DNA of 64,000 bases from Candidatus Melainabacteria bacterium MEL.A1 (GCA_001765415.1 CP017245.1:1364001-1428000); one strand, 5' to 3'; numbered from the stretch's first letter, positions 1 through 8,737 are shown. The notes: generated by a model not told the origin, from the letters alone. Program-made: numbers and translations.

Positions 1-1525
1 TTAAGTCCTCAATAGTTACTTCACCTTGTTCCGGCAAAATTTGAGTTTTTCTGTCGTCACCATACTTTTCTTTGTCTTCAAGTAATTCTTTTTTGATAAT
101 GTCAAGAATTTTTTGACGGCTTGCAAGAATTTCTTCATATTCAGCGATTTTCTTAACAAGTTCATCATATTCAGCTTTAACCTTGTCTTGTTCCAATCCT
201 GTCAATCTTCTCAATTGCATTTCCAAAATTGCATTAGATTGGTCAACATCAAGTCCAAATCTGCTCATCAAACCGGTTCTTGCATCATCTGTAGTTTTTG
301 ATTTTTTGATAAGTTCAATAACTTCATCAATTGAACCCAAAGCAATAATCAAACCTGCTAAAATATGCGCTCTGATTTTTGCTTTTTTAAGGAAGAAAAT
401 TGTACGTCTTGTAACGATTTCAACCCTATGTTCAACAAATTCTGAAAGAACTTCAAACAAATTCATCAATCTCGGTTGTTTGCCGCAAAGAGCAAGCATA
501 TTCACCCCGAAAGTTGTTGCCAATTGAGTGAACTTGAATAAATTATTTTTAACGACATCAGGTTTTGCATCTCGTTTAAGTTCAATTACGATACGCATAC
601 CTTCTCTGTCGGATTCATCACGAATGTCAGAAATACCTGTAACTCTTTGATCTTTAACAAGTTCTGCGATTTTTTCAATCAAAGCAGCTTTGTTAACTTG
701 GTAAGGGATTTCAGTTACAACGATTGCGGTACGTGCTTGACGACCGTTTCCACCTGCGATTTCTTCAAAGTTTGCAACAGCTTGCATTTTGATAGAACCA
801 CGACCTGTTTCGTAAGCTTGTTTAATATCGTTCAATCCGATAATTGTAGCAGCTGTCGGGAAGTCTGGACCTTTAATATATTCCATTAATTCTGCAACAG
901 TAATATTAGGATTGTCGATTAGGGCGATTGTTCCATCAACAATTTCGCAAAGGTTGTGAGGTGGAACATTTGTTGCCATACCAACTGCGATACCGGAGCA
1001 TCCATTCAACAATAACATTGGAAGTCTTACAGGCAAAACTGAAGGTTCTTGTAATGAACCGTCGAAGTTTGGTTCAAATTCAACAGTTTCGCAATCAATA
1101 TCAGCAAGCATAGATTGAGTAATCTTGTGCATTCTTGCCTCTGTGTACCTCATAGCGGCTGCGCCGTCACCATCGACAGAACCAAAGTTTCCGTGACCGT
1201 CAACAGTTAAATATCTTGTAGAAAAGTCTTGAGCCATACGAACTAAAGCTTCATAAACTGCAGTATCGCCGTGTGGATGGTATTTACCAAGAACTTCACC
1301 AACGATACGAGCGCATTTCTTGAACGGTTTATCAGGTGTCATTCCGAGTTCGTTCATTGCATACAAAATACGTCTGTGTACAGGTTTTAAACCATCTCTA
1401 ACATCCGGTAACGCACGTCCGACGATTACGCTCATTGCATAATCAATATATGAACGTTTCATTTCCTCTCTGATATTAACAGGAACGATTTTCCCATCTG
1501 CAAACATATTTTGTTGATTGCTCAT
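1..1525 (-). CDS. gyrA: DNA gyrase subunit A (partial, N-terminal 508 codons)
   Basis: Breakage-reunion subunit of the type II topoisomerase that introduces negative supercoils, working with GyrB on the chromosome. Translation from the ATG at 1525 gives [17 protein letters not shown]; an AAAGGG ribosome site lies 6 nt upstream. The quinolone-resistance-type loop [17 protein letters not shown] is at about residues 83-99, and the catalytic tyrosine is Tyr127 in AMRYTEAR. The open frame runs off the left edge, so the C-terminal beta-pinwheel, which best separates GyrA from ParC, is not visible; GyrA is preferred from the overall sequence. Thr88 and Glu92 occupy the positions of E. coli Ser83 and Asp87; both residues occur in wild-type gyrases of other phyla, so this is not evidence of acquired resistance. 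Confidence 0.95.
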   Translation of the reverse strand, partial: MSNQQNMFADGKIVPVNIREEMKRSYIDYAMSVIVGRALPDVRDGLKPVHRRILYAMNELGMTPDKPFKKCARIVGEVLGKYHPHGDTAVYEALVRMAQDFSTRYLTVDGHGNFGSVDGDGAAAMRYTEARMHKITQSMLADIDCETVEFEPNFDGSLQEPSVLPVRLPMLLLNGCSGIAVGMATNVPPHNLCEIVDGTIALIDNPNITVAELMEYIKGPDFPTAATIIGLNDIKQAYETGRGSIKMQAVANFEEIAGGNGRQARTAIVVTEIPYQVNKAALIEKIAELVKDQRVTGISDIRDESDREGMRIVIELKRDAKPDVVKNNLFKFTQLATTFGVNMLALCGKQPRLMNLFEVLSEFVEHRVEIVTRRTIFFLKKAKIRAHILAGLIIALGSIDEVIELIKKSKTTDDARTGLMSRFGLDVDQSNAILEMQLRRLTGLEQDKVKAEYDELVKKIAEYEEILASRQKILDIIKKELLEDKEKYGDDRKTQILPEQGEVTIEDL

Positions 1526-1564
1526 TTCAATCCCTTTCTCTTCCAAGTCTAAGCTATTGTAAAT

Positions 1565-1593
1565 ATTGTATCACAAATACATCTATTTGAAAA
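1565..1593 (-). promoter_or_regulatory. Putative sigma70-type promoter of gyrA
   Basis: On the minus strand TTTTCA, a 17-nt spacer and TACAAT precede gyrA by about 40 nt. Each box differs from consensus at only one or two positions. Confidence 0.5.
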
Positions 1594-1640
1594 TTTTTAA
1601 AATAATCTTTACAAAACTAATGCTCAAAATATTGGATTGC

Positions 1641-1669
1641 TTGCATATTTATTAGTATTCAAGTATAAT
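1641..1669 (+). promoter_or_regulatory. Sigma70-type promoter of rmlA
   Basis: TTGCAT (1641-1646), a 17-nt spacer and a perfect TATAAT (1664-1669) lie 30 nt before the rmlA ATG. Confidence 0.7.
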
Positions 1670-1699
1670 TTTGGCAGTGAAAATTATATGAGGTGATTA

Positions 1700-2581
1700 A
1701 TGAAAGGTATTGTATTAGCAGGAGGGGCAGGAACAAGGTTACATCCAAGCACAATTGCAGTTTCAAAGCAGTTGTTGCCAATTTATGACAAACCGATGAT
1801 TTATCATCCGATTTCGGTTCTTATGCTTGCAGGAATAAAAGATATTCTGATTATTTCTACTCCGGTTGATTTGCCGAATTTTAAAAGATTGTTAGGCGAT
1901 GGCTCACAATTTGGTATTAAATTTTCATACAAAGAGCAACCATCTCCTGATGGCTTAGCACAAGCATTTATTTTAGGTGAGGAATTTATAAATGGTGACG
2001 ATGTTGCACTTGTTTTAGGGGATAATATCTTCTATGGTGGTGGTTTTTCGGGGAAATTGAAATCCGTTGTTAACAATATAAAAGAATTTGGTGGAGCAAC
2101 TGTTTTTGGTTATCCGGTTAAAGATCCGCAAAGGTTTGGAGTTGTTGAATTTGATGAAGCAGGAAAAGTTTTGTCATTAGAAGAAAAACCACAAAATCCA
2201 AAATCACATTATGCTGTAACAGGTTTATATTTTTATGATAAAAAAGTCGTTGATTATGCAAAAAATCTAAAACCTTCCGCTAGAGGAGAATTAGAAATTA
2301 CAGATTTAAACAATATTTATCTTAAAAATGGGAATTTGAATGTAGAATTGTTGGGACGTGGCTTTGCATGGCTCGATACTGGAACTCATCATTCGTTATT
2401 GCAGGCAGGGCAGTTTGTAAAAACTGTTGAAGATAATCAAGGCATAAAAATAGCTTGTCTTGAAGAAGTTGCTTACAGGATGGGGTTTGTTACAAAAGAA
2501 GAACTTATACAAAACATTGAGAAGTACAAAAATAACGAGTATTTTACATATGTAAGAGAAGTTTTGAATAGAGAAAATTAA
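1700..2581 (+). CDS. rmlA: Glucose-1-phosphate thymidylyltransferase
   Basis: Converts glucose-1-phosphate and dTTP to dTDP-glucose, the first step to dTDP-rhamnose and related sugars for surface polysaccharides. The 293-residue length is normal for RmlA. The nucleotide-binding signature [13 protein letters not shown] is at residues 6-18, [16 protein letters not shown] at about 22-37, and the sugar-site motif [20 protein letters not shown] at about 163-182. AGGTGA precedes the ATG. rmlBCD are not next door; the following gene is glyA, so this is a single-gene unit with its own promoter. Elsewhere in the window a UDP-glucuronate decarboxylase, a phosphohexomutase and a WecA-like enzyme could serve the same envelope pathway. 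Confidence 0.95.
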   Translation: MKGIVLAGGAGTRLHPSTIAVSKQLLPIYDKPMIYHPISVLMLAGIKDILIISTPVDLPNFKRLLGDGSQFGIKFSYKEQPSPDGLAQAFILGEEFINGDDVALVLGDNIFYGGGFSGKLKSVVNNIKEFGGATVFGYPVKDPQRFGVVEFDEAGKVLSLEEKPQNPKSHYAVTGLYFYDKKVVDYAKNLKPSARGELEITDLNNIYLKNGNLNVELLGRGFAWLDTGTHHSLLQAGQFVKTVEDNQGIKIACLEEVAYRMGFVTKEELIQNIEKYKNNEYFTYVREVLNREN

Positions 2582-2594
2582 TCTTCTTAACAAA

Positions 2595-2623
2595 TTGTCT
2601 TTGCGTTCTTTTTATTTTATAAT
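2595..2623 (+). promoter_or_regulatory. Sigma70-type promoter of glyA
   Basis: TTGTCT, a 17-nt spacer and a perfect TATAAT at 2618-2623, located 38 nt before the glyA start. Confidence 0.7.
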
Positions 2624-2661
2624 TAGTGGCAAGGTAATATAGAGGGTTATGGAGGACTGGC

Positions 2662-3900
2662 ATGAATTTGGAACATATTAAAAAGGTTGATACACTTGTT
2701 GCCGAGCAGATTGAAAAAGAATTTGAAAGACAACAAAATACTATTGAATTGATTGCGAGCGAAAATATTACATCGCAAGCAGTTATGGAAGCATGCGGAA
2801 GTGTTTTGACAAACAAATACGCAGAAGGTAAACCGCACAAACGTTTTTATAATGGTTGCGATTGTGTTGACGTTATTGAAGAAGCGGCTCAAAAAAGAGC
2901 ATGCGAACTTTTCCATATGGATCATGCCAATGTTCAACCTCACAGTGGCGCACAAGCCAACATGGCAGTATTTATGGCGGTGCTTAAACCCGGCGACAAA
3001 GTTTTAGGCATGGATTTGTCAAACGGTGGACACCTTTCTCACGGTTCTCCGGTAAATTTTTCAGGCATGTACTTTGACGTAAAAAGCTATGGCGTAGACG
3101 AAAATGGCAATATTGATTATGAAAATGTTCGTAAAATGGCGCATGAACATAAACCAAAATTGATTATTTGTGGTGCAAGCAATTATTCAAAAATTATTGA
3201 TTTTAAAAAGTTCAGAGAAATTGCTGATGAAGTCGGTGCATATCTTCTTGCAGATATTGCTCATATTGCAGGACTTGTGGCTACAGGTTTGCACCCATCT
3301 CCGGCAGGGTATGCCCAATTTGTAACTACTACAACTCATAAATCTTTAAGAGGACCTCGTGGCGGTATTACAATGTGTGATGAAGAATTTGCGCAAATTA
3401 TTGATAAAGCGATATTTCCTGGAATGCAAGGTGGACCGCTTGAACATATTATTGCAGGTAAAGCGGTTGCTTTGTTAGAGGCATCTAAGCCTGAATTTAA
3501 AACTTATGCCGAACAAATTTTGAAAAACGCAAAAGCTTTGGCTCAAGGTTTGATGGATGAAGGAATGGATATTGTAGGCGGAATGACTGAAAACCATCTT
3601 ATGACACTGGATTTGCGTAAAACTGGTAAAACAGGTAAGGATATGGCTAATGTTTTGGAACGAGTAGGAATTACAGCTAATAAAAATACAGTTCCGAATG
3701 ACCCTCAAAGTCCTTTTGTTACAAGCGGAATTAGACTGGGAGTTCCGGCAGTTACAACAAGAGGCTTTAAAGAAGATGATATGAGAGAAGTTGCAAGTAT
3801 TATTGCATCTGCAATATGTTCGTCAGATAATGAACGAGACCTACAAGGTTTAAGAGAACGCTCATTAAAACTTTGTAAGAAATATCCAATATACGAATAG
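2662..3900 (+). CDS. glyA: Serine hydroxymethyltransferase
   Basis: PLP enzyme interconverting serine and glycine with transfer of a one-carbon unit to tetrahydrofolate in the cytoplasm. The 412 residues match the family length (about 410-420). Visible signatures are [11 protein letters not shown] near residue 29, [16 protein letters not shown] near 51-66, and the PLP-lysine motif [14 protein letters not shown] near 221-234. The start follows a clear GGAGG 8 nt upstream. It has its own promoter. The gene after it has its own ribosome site 63 nt on, across a TGAAA-rich spacer, so co-transcription is possible but unproven. Confidence 0.97.
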   Translation: MNLEHIKKVDTLVAEQIEKEFERQQNTIELIASENITSQAVMEACGSVLTNKYAEGKPHKRFYNGCDCVDVIEEAAQKRACELFHMDHANVQPHSGAQANMAVFMAVLKPGDKVLGMDLSNGGHLSHGSPVNFSGMYFDVKSYGVDENGNIDYENVRKMAHEHKPKLIICGASNYSKIIDFKKFREIADEVGAYLLADIAHIAGLVATGLHPSPAGYAQFVTTTTHKSLRGPRGGITMCDEEFAQIIDKAIFPGMQGGPLEHIIAGKAVALLEASKPEFKTYAEQILKNAKALAQGLMDEGMDIVGGMTENHLMTLDLRKTGKTGKDMANVLERVGITANKNTVPNDPQSPFVTSGIRLGVPAVTTRGFKEDDMREVASIIASAICSSDNERDLQGLRERSLKLCKKYPIYE

Positions 3901-3955
3901 TGAAAAGTGAAATGTGAAACGTGAAAAATCGTTTCGTTTACTTCATTCAAAAAAG
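3901..3955. repeat. Degenerate TGAAA-rich intergenic repeat
   Basis: The spacer is built of imperfect copies of GTGAAAAGTGAAATGTGAAA followed by ATCGTTTCGTTTACTTC. A closely related string occurs at 26508-26612 (AGTGAAATGTGAAATG, then ATCGTTTACTTCG), and a looser relative at 17050-17125. Function unknown. Confidence 0.5.
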
Positions 3956-3963
3956 GAACAATC

Positions 3964-4995
3964 ATGCTAATAAAATTAACACATGCACATATAATTGGAA
4001 CAGTAATAGCGTACTTAATCGGAGTGTGCTTAGTTCCGCTTGTTATTAGTTTTTCTAAAAAAGAAGGTTTGGTTGATATGCCGAACGCTAGAAAAATTCA
4101 CACAAAACCAATATCGAGAATTGGTGGTGTTGCAATTTGGACTAGTACAATGTTGACTTTTTTATGTCTTGTGTTTATGAGCTATTATCCATCAGGAAAC
4201 TTATTGTCAGGTATTTTACTTGGAGGTTCATTGATGTTCTTGTTAGGACTTGTTGATGATATCTACAATCTGGATGCGAAATTCAAATTGTTCTTACAAG
4301 TGTCAATTGCTACTTTGGTTTACCTTTTGGGGGTAAAAATTAATAATGTTCCATTCATTGGTGATATCGGAATTTTTTCATACCCAATTACAATGCTATG
4401 GATTGTCGGAATTTCAAACGCTTTGAACTTTATTGATGGTGTTGATGGTTTAGCTGGTTCTGTAGTGACAGTAAATGCGGTAACTTTAGCGATTATTGCC
4501 GTTGCAATGACCCCACCTAATCCAATCAGTGCTTTAATTGGATTTATTTTAGCCGGTTCTATGCTTGCATTTTTGACATACAATTTCAATCCTGCAAAAA
4601 TATTCATGGGCGATAGTGGAGCGTTATTTTCAGGGTTTTTGCTTGCAACAATATCTATTACAGGTGTTATGAAAGCTGCAACATTAGCAATTCTTTTACC
4701 TTTTATCGTTTTAGCCGTACCAATTATGGATATTACTTTTTCATCTTTAAGAAGAATTGCCAAAGGTAAGTCCCCGTTTGTAGCTGATGCCGAACATATT
4801 CATCATAAACTTTTGCACGCAGGTTTTTCACAAAAGAAAACTGTAATGATTTTAACATCAGTTGCAATTATTGCAGGGGCTATTGCTTCACTGTTTATGG
4901 GGTCTACTACTATCAAACATTACTTTATCTGCATTGTAGCAGTTGTTTTTGTAATGTTGTTACTAAACTTTATCAAAGTCTTGACAAAAAAATAA
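3964..4995 (+). CDS. WecA/TagO-like undecaprenyl-phosphate sugar-1-phosphate transferase
   Basis: Polytopic inner-membrane enzyme of the MraY/WecA family that loads a (Glc/Gal)NAc-1-phosphate from the UDP-sugar onto undecaprenyl phosphate, starting O-antigen, teichoic-acid-like or other envelope glycans. At 343 residues it has about ten hydrophobic segments. The diagnostic acidic motifs are LVDDIYNLDAKFK (near residue 97), NALNFIDGVDGLAGS (near 151) and the cytoplasmic histidine motif AEHIHHKLLHAG (near 278), which is typical of WecA/TagO rather than MraY. AAAGGA lies 7 nt before the ATG. No peptidoglycan gene cluster surrounds it. The exact sugar substrate cannot be read from sequence. Confidence 0.88.
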   Translation: MLIKLTHAHIIGTVIAYLIGVCLVPLVISFSKKEGLVDMPNARKIHTKPISRIGGVAIWTSTMLTFLCLVFMSYYPSGNLLSGILLGGSLMFLLGLVDDIYNLDAKFKLFLQVSIATLVYLLGVKINNVPFIGDIGIFSYPITMLWIVGISNALNFIDGVDGLAGSVVTVNAVTLAIIAVAMTPPNPISALIGFILAGSMLAFLTYNFNPAKIFMGDSGALFSGFLLATISITGVMKAATLAILLPFIVLAVPIMDITFSSLRRIAKGKSPFVADAEHIHHKLLHAGFSQKKTVMILTSVAIIAGAIASLFMGSTTIKHYFICIVAVVFVMLLLNFIKVLTKK

Positions 4996-5009
4996 TTATG
5001 GTGTATAAT
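4981..5009 (+). promoter_or_regulatory. Perfect-consensus sigma70 promoter
   Basis: TTGACA at 4981-4986, exactly 17 nt, then TATAAT at 5004-5009: both hexamers are identical to consensus. It overlaps the last codons of the WecA-like gene and drives the long leader before 5175. Confidence 0.85.
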
Positions 5010-5015
5010 CCCAGT

Positions 5016-5174
5016 GGATTTAATTACTCAGTTTTGAGCGATGTCGTTTTCACGAGGGAAAGAGTTCAGAATATTTAAGTGTAAATCTACTGAATATCCG
5101 AATAGTTGAGTTTCTGAAAACTCAACAGTATTTCATGGATATTATTGTGTAAGTTAAGTAAGGGTTTGTTAGCT
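5016..5174 (+). ncRNA. Long structured 5' leader (candidate regulatory RNA)
   Basis: About 160 nt of non-coding RNA is expected between the consensus promoter and the ATG at 5175. GTTGAGTTT-ctga-AAACTCAAC (5105-5126) is a perfect 9-bp hairpin. It is enclosed by AATATCC (5093-5099) pairing with GGATATT (5137-5143). CTCA/TGAG near 5025 and TTCAG/CTGAA near 5066-5094 give further stems. No U-tract follows the hairpin, so it is not a terminator. I do not recognise a riboswitch class. Confidence 0.45.
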
Positions 5175-5690
5175 ATGACAGTAAATGCAGTAGGAAAATC
5201 GGACAATTTGTACACTATTATTCAAACAACAGCTGCCGGCAGTGTTGCCGGATATGCTTCGAAGTACATTCTTCCTGTAACAAAGCAGGAAAACTCAATT
5301 TCGAAAAGTTCAATGTTGAACTATTGTCGTAAAATTACGAACAAGGCAAAAATTGCTGATTTAGAAGCTTTGGGTGACAAAAAAACTTTAGCCCAAGATG
5401 CTTTTATCAAAATGGCAAATTCTAAAGACAAAAGAGCATTTGCCTTCTCTGAAATTGGTAAGCAAGTAACCAAATTGGGTGGCGAAGACAGTGTCGCAGG
5501 TAAAGAATTAAGAGGAATTATAAGAGAAGTTAACTCTGTTTCAACAAATTTGACAAAACAATTTGCTAAAGCTTATCGCTTTATGCTAAAAGATATCAGA
5601 CCGGCTGCTCCATTTGTATTTGCCGGAGCAGGAATTGGTTTCTTTGCAGGATTTGCGCATAATGTTTTTAAAGTAGACATTAACGCATAA
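5175..5690 (+). CDS. Hypothetical protein with two hydrophobic segments
   Basis: A 171-residue protein of unknown function. The frame is open from a TTG at 5145, but the ATG at 5175 (TVNAVGKSDN...) is preferred, with AAGG about 12 nt upstream. Small Ala/Gly-rich hydrophobic stretches lie near the N-terminus (IIQTTAAGSVAGY, about residues 15-27) and C-terminus (APFVFAGAGIGFFAGFA, about 147-163); between them is a basic, probably helical middle. This suggests a small membrane-associated or hairpin protein. It is a single gene with a consensus promoter, a long leader and a strong terminator, so it is probably well expressed. No family is recognised. Confidence 0.7.
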   Translation: MTVNAVGKSDNLYTIIQTTAAGSVAGYASKYILPVTKQENSISKSSMLNYCRKITNKAKIADLEALGDKKTLAQDAFIKMANSKDKRAFAFSEIGKQVTKLGGEDSVAGKELRGIIREVNSVSTNLTKQFAKAYRFMLKDIRPAAPFVFAGAGIGFFAGFAHNVFKVDINA

Positions 5691-5718
5691 TTTTTATATT
5701 TTTTCACCAAAAATATAA

Positions 5719-5747
5719 AGTCGGATAATCTATCCGGCTATTTTTTT
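5719..5747 (+). terminator. Rho-independent terminator
   Basis: AGTCGGATA-atc-TATCCGGCT forms a 9-bp stem (one G-U) followed by seven T residues. Confidence 0.85.
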
Positions 5748-5749
5748 GT

Positions 5750-5965
5750 GCTACGCACGTAGCCCACTGTGACAATATTTGTTCCTACCTCATACGTTGG
5801 TGTAATGTTTTCGCACGTAGCCCACTGTGACAATATTTGTTCCTACCTCATACGTTGGCGTAATGTTTTCGCACATAGCCCACTGTGACAACATTTGTTC
5901 ATACCTCATACGTTGGTGTAATGTTTTTGCACGTAGCCCTCTGTGACAACATTTGTTTCTCACTA
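5750..5965 (+). repeat. Tandem array of a 58-bp repeat (about 3.7 units)
   Basis: Units beginning AGCCCACTGTGACAA recur at 5761, 5819, 5877 and 5935, a constant 58-bp period, with few substitutions. The array opens with the inverted repeat GCTACG-CA-CGTAGC (5750-5763). Units follow each other with no unique spacer, so this is not a CRISPR. The same family, inverted, occurs at 11091-11239 and 15724-15921, and single partial copies lie at 24875-24901 and 54711-54747. The 340-nt gap between the hypothetical gene and uvrC contains nothing else but this array and the GCGATA-rich patch that follows. Confidence 0.9.
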
Positions 5966-5970
5966 AAGTT

Positions 5971-6007
5971 AAATCTTATCGCCCTATAGTCCTATCGCCA
6001 TATCGCC
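5971..6007. repeat. GCGATA-rich degenerate repeat
   Basis: Read on the minus strand this patch consists of GGCGATA words around ACTATAG. A similar arrangement of the same words occurs at 50727-50760, upstream of hemW. Short and imperfect; origin unknown. Confidence 0.4.
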
Positions 6008-6031
6008 TTTTTAAACACCTATATGCTATAT

Positions 6032-7690
6032 TTATTTCTTCACCATTGATTTTGAACGCAGTTTTCTATGATATGTTATTGCAAACCTATGAGCTTCATC
6101 TCTTATTCTTTGGAATAAAAATAATGCACTTGAATTTCTTGGCAAAATTACTGGTTTTGACTGTTTTGGGAGAAATACTTCTTCGTGCTTTTTGGCTAAA
6201 CTTACAACATCAATATTTTTTATTCCTAATTCTTCTATAATTTGCATAACACTTGACAATTGTCCCTTACCACCGTCAATTATAATCAAATCGGGTTTTT
6301 CCCATTTTGGCTCATCCAAACGTGAAAGTCGTCTTGTTAAAACTTCTTTCATTGACAAAAAGTCATCCGGTTTCCCTTCCGTAGATTTGACTTTGAATCT
6401 TCTGTATTCAGAACCTTTTTTTACTCCGTTTTCAAACACAACCATTGATGCAACGGTATTTGTTCCCTGAATATGTGAAATATCATAGCATTCCATTCTG
6501 TGCGGAAAATTTTGAAGTTGGAGTTTTTCTGCCAAATATGAACCGATTTCGTTAAAATCTTCATAAATTGATGCCATTTTTTTTATTTTAGCATTATCCA
6601 AAAGAACTTTTGCATTTTTATCCGCAAGCATTTGCAATTCCTTGCCTTGCGCAGATTTTCCATAACTTATTTTAACTTTCTTTTGTGCCAATATTTCTAA
6701 CCATTCTTCATACAATGCTTTTTCGCCAACAGCTTCAAGTTCATTAGAAACAATTCTATCAGGGTAGCCGAGTTTTAGAGTGCTATAGTACTCTTTGAAA
6801 AATGTTGCAAAAAACTCTGTTCTGTCGTTTTCTTCAACATCGTAAACAAAATCTTTTTTGTCGATAAGTCTGCCTTCTCTAATCATCAAGATTATTATTG
6901 CAAAAATTCCGTCATCAGCCATTAGAGAAATTACATCTTCATTTAATTTTGTGTTTTCGTAAACTACTTTTTGCTTTTCAAGAGTTTTTGCAAGGTCGTT
7001 GTAGCTATCACGAAGTTTTGCAGCTTTTTCAAATTGAAGTGTTTCGGAATATTTTTCCATTTGTTCTTTTAATTGCTTCATTAATTCGGATTGTTTACCG
7101 GAAAGGAATAATTCAGCTTGTTTTACAAGGTTTGTGTATTCTTCTGAAGAAACTTTATTTTGGCATGGTGCCATACATCTCCCGATATGATAGTAAAGAC
7201 AAGGTCTGTCTTTAAATTTTGGAGTTTTGCATTGTTTGAGTGGAAAGATTTTTTTCAGAAAATCTAACGTTGCGTGCATTGCTCTTATATCTGTATATGG
7301 TCCATAATATCTACCTTTGTCGGGGTTAAGATTTTTTTTGCGAACAATCGTAATTCTTGGAAACGCCTCATCTGTAATTAAAAAATACGGATATTTTTTG
7401 TCATCTTTTAATAAAACATTGTATTTTGGTTTGTATTTTTTGATTAAATGGCTTTCAAGAATTAGGGCTTCAACTTCGGTATTTGTAATAATATATTCCA
7501 TCCGTTCAATTTGTGAAACCAAAATGTCAACTTTAATTCTATCGTGTTTTCTGTTGAAATAACTCATTACACGACGTTTTAAAATCTTTGCTTTCCCAAC
7601 ATAAATAACTTCTCCCTCTTTGTTGTAATAGATGTAACAACCTGGAAGTGATGGTAAAAGTTTAAGAGTTTGTTTTAATGTGTCATTCAT
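6032..7690 (-). CDS. uvrC: UvrABC system protein C, lacking the C-terminal HhH domain
   Basis: Dual-incision endonuclease of nucleotide excision repair, acting with UvrA and UvrB. The GIY-YIG domain is at the N-terminus (LPGCYIYYNKEGEVIYVGKAK, about residues 14-34), a cysteine-containing motif KDRPCLYYHIGRCMAPC near 160, a UVR region near 200-235, and the RNase H-like second nuclease with YDISHIQGTNTVASMVVFENG near 398-418 and IIIDGGKGQLS near 460. The protein ends right after the conserved RDEAHRFAITYHRKLRSK, where most UvrC proteins continue for about 55-60 residues of (HhH)2. Length is 552 versus about 600. No ribosome site is seen; a TATAAT ends 7 nt before the ATG at 7690. Confidence 0.93.
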   Translation of the reverse strand: MNDTLKQTLKLLPSLPGCYIYYNKEGEVIYVGKAKILKRRVMSYFNRKHDRIKVDILVSQIERMEYIITNTEVEALILESHLIKKYKPKYNVLLKDDKKYPYFLITDEAFPRITIVRKKNLNPDKGRYYGPYTDIRAMHATLDFLKKIFPLKQCKTPKFKDRPCLYYHIGRCMAPCQNKVSSEEYTNLVKQAELFLSGKQSELMKQLKEQMEKYSETLQFEKAAKLRDSYNDLAKTLEKQKVVYENTKLNEDVISLMADDGIFAIIILMIREGRLIDKKDFVYDVEENDRTEFFATFFKEYYSTLKLGYPDRIVSNELEAVGEKALYEEWLEILAQKKVKISYGKSAQGKELQMLADKNAKVLLDNAKIKKMASIYEDFNEIGSYLAEKLQLQNFPHRMECYDISHIQGTNTVASMVVFENGVKKGSEYRRFKVKSTEGKPDDFLSMKEVLTRRLSRLDEPKWEKPDLIIIDGGKGQLSSVMQIIEELGIKNIDVVSLAKKHEEVFLPKQSKPVILPRNSSALFLFQRIRDEAHRFAITYHRKLRSKSMVKK

Positions 7691-7697
7691 CAATTTA

Positions 7698-7703
7698 ATT
7701 ATA
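7698..7703 (-). promoter_or_regulatory. -10 box of a probable leaderless uvrC transcript
   Basis: TATAAT on the minus strand ends 7 nt before the uvrC ATG, so transcription should start at or within a base of the start codon. No good -35 box is visible. Confidence 0.4.
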
Positions 7704-7719
7704 GCATCTTTACAAAGAA

Positions 7720-7748
7720 TTGATTAATTTGTTTTATTAGATTATATT
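7720..7748 (+). promoter_or_regulatory. Sigma70-type promoter of the secreted protein gene
   Basis: TTGATT, a 17-nt spacer and TATATT (7743-7748). Because the in-frame ATG at 7749 directly abuts the -10 box, it lies upstream of the predicted transcript start; this favours the ATG at 7770. Confidence 0.55.
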
Positions 7749-7769
7749 ATGATTAGGAATTATGAACTT

Positions 7770-8192
7770 ATGAAGTTAAAAAAAGGATTTCCTAAAATAT
7801 CTTTGATATTTGCAATTATTTTTGGGATAGTTTTCCCTGCGGTTGCTGCTGAATCAATTCCTCCGATGTGGATTGATTTTTGCCCGGATGGATTAGAGAA
7901 TGCTGAGTATAAAGAGATTAAATGGTTTTGGCCCGAAGGTACAAAATCTACTCAAGAAATATACAATTATTGGGCAAATAGGCGTAAAGAATTTCAAACA
8001 GCGTTGTTTAAATGTAATTTGATGGACGAAGGCAGTCAAGCAGGATGTTATGCAGGTTTAAAAAGACGACAATTATTTTTTAATGAGCAATACAAACGTG
8101 ATATTCAGCAGCAACAAATTACACGTCAGGATTGGCGTGACAATCATGAAAAAGGTTCTAGCCCGTTTATGATTAATATTTTCCAAAGATAA
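7770..8192 (+). CDS. Small secreted protein, paralogue of the gene at 14452
   Basis: A 140-residue protein of no recognised family. The preferred start is the ATG at 7770 (MKLKKGFPKISL...), preceded by AGGA about 10 nt upstream; an in-frame ATG at 7749 lies on the promoter. A signal peptide with hydrophobic core ends at about FPAVAA|E. The mature part shares a pattern with the protein at 14452-14844: PPxWxDFC, then GxENAxYK, T--YWAxRRxxF, a CN--D motif and CYAxL. The two pairs of conserved cysteines suggest disulfides in the periplasm. It sits head to head with uvrC and convergently with the OmpH-like gene, whose stop codon is 1 nt away. Confidence 0.75.
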   Translation: MKLKKGFPKISLIFAIIFGIVFPAVAAESIPPMWIDFCPDGLENAEYKEIKWFWPEGTKSTQEIYNYWANRRKEFQTALFKCNLMDEGSQAGCYAGLKRRQLFFNEQYKRDIQQQQITRQDWRDNHEKGSSPFMINIFQR

Positions 8193-8193
8193 T

Positions 8194-8664
8194 CTATTGA
8201 ATTATTTTCGAAACTTCATCTGTAATATCATCTCCACCAAACAAAACAGTGTTTTTCGGTAAAACTATATTGTAATTCATTGAGCGTGCTTTTTCGACTA
8301 CTGCGGTTTTAATTTTACTGTCAATTGCTTTAACTTTTGTGTTGTAAGATGTATCCAGTGCAAGTTTTTGGTTATTGATTTCATTTCTGTATTTTTCTTC
8401 TAATTGTGCAATTTTTACGGGATCTTGTTCCTTAGAAATTTCTGTTCGAGCTTTGTCGATTGTTGATTGCATGTTTTGCATTTGTTTTTCTTGTTCAGCT
8501 TTCAAACTTTTTATTTCTGTCGAATTTGCAACAATTTTTTGAATATCAACTGTTGCAATTTTGTATTCCGGTTGGGCTTTTGAAATAGCAATATTGTTTA
8601 TTGAATACCCCATTACAAGAGATATTACAACTGCTGAAGATAGTATAATAATTTGTTTTTTCAT
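8194..8664 (-). CDS. OmpH/Skp-family periplasmic chaperone
   Basis: A 156-residue member of the OmpH family, in which Skp holds unfolded outer-membrane proteins in the periplasm. It has an N-terminal hydrophobic signal anchor (IIILSSAVVISLVMGY), the family opening motif YKIATVDIQKIVANS (about residues 34-48), a long charged helical hairpin (about 50-120) and the closing motif NIVLPKNTVLFGGDDITDEV. AAAGGGGA lies 8 nt before the ATG. Its presence implies an outer membrane. It is convergent with the small secreted protein gene, with almost no spacer. Confidence 0.85.
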   Translation of the reverse strand: MKKQIIILSSAVVISLVMGYSINNIAISKAQPEYKIATVDIQKIVANSTEIKSLKAEQEKQMQNMQSTIDKARTEISKEQDPVKIAQLEEKYRNEINNQKLALDTSYNTKVKAIDSKIKTAVVEKARSMNYNIVLPKNTVLFGGDDITDEVSKIIQ

Positions 8665-8737
8665 AAAAAATCCCCTTTCAAAAATCTTTGATTTGTATAT
8701 AATTTATAAAGAATTTTTTAATTTTTTAATTGGTTAG

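Noticed and set aside
183-527. Plus-strand open frame opposite gyrA
   Set aside because: Shadow of the minus-strand gyrA frame, which carries all conserved gyrase motifs.
5750-5965. CRISPR array
   Set aside because: Units of 58 bp follow one another without unique spacers, and no cas gene is present; these are plain tandem repeats. The same holds for 11091-11239 and 15724-15921.
6032-6100. Frameshift in uvrC hiding the HhH domain
   Set aside because: No HhH-like sequence appears in the other frames downstream of the stop; the DNA is repeat-like.
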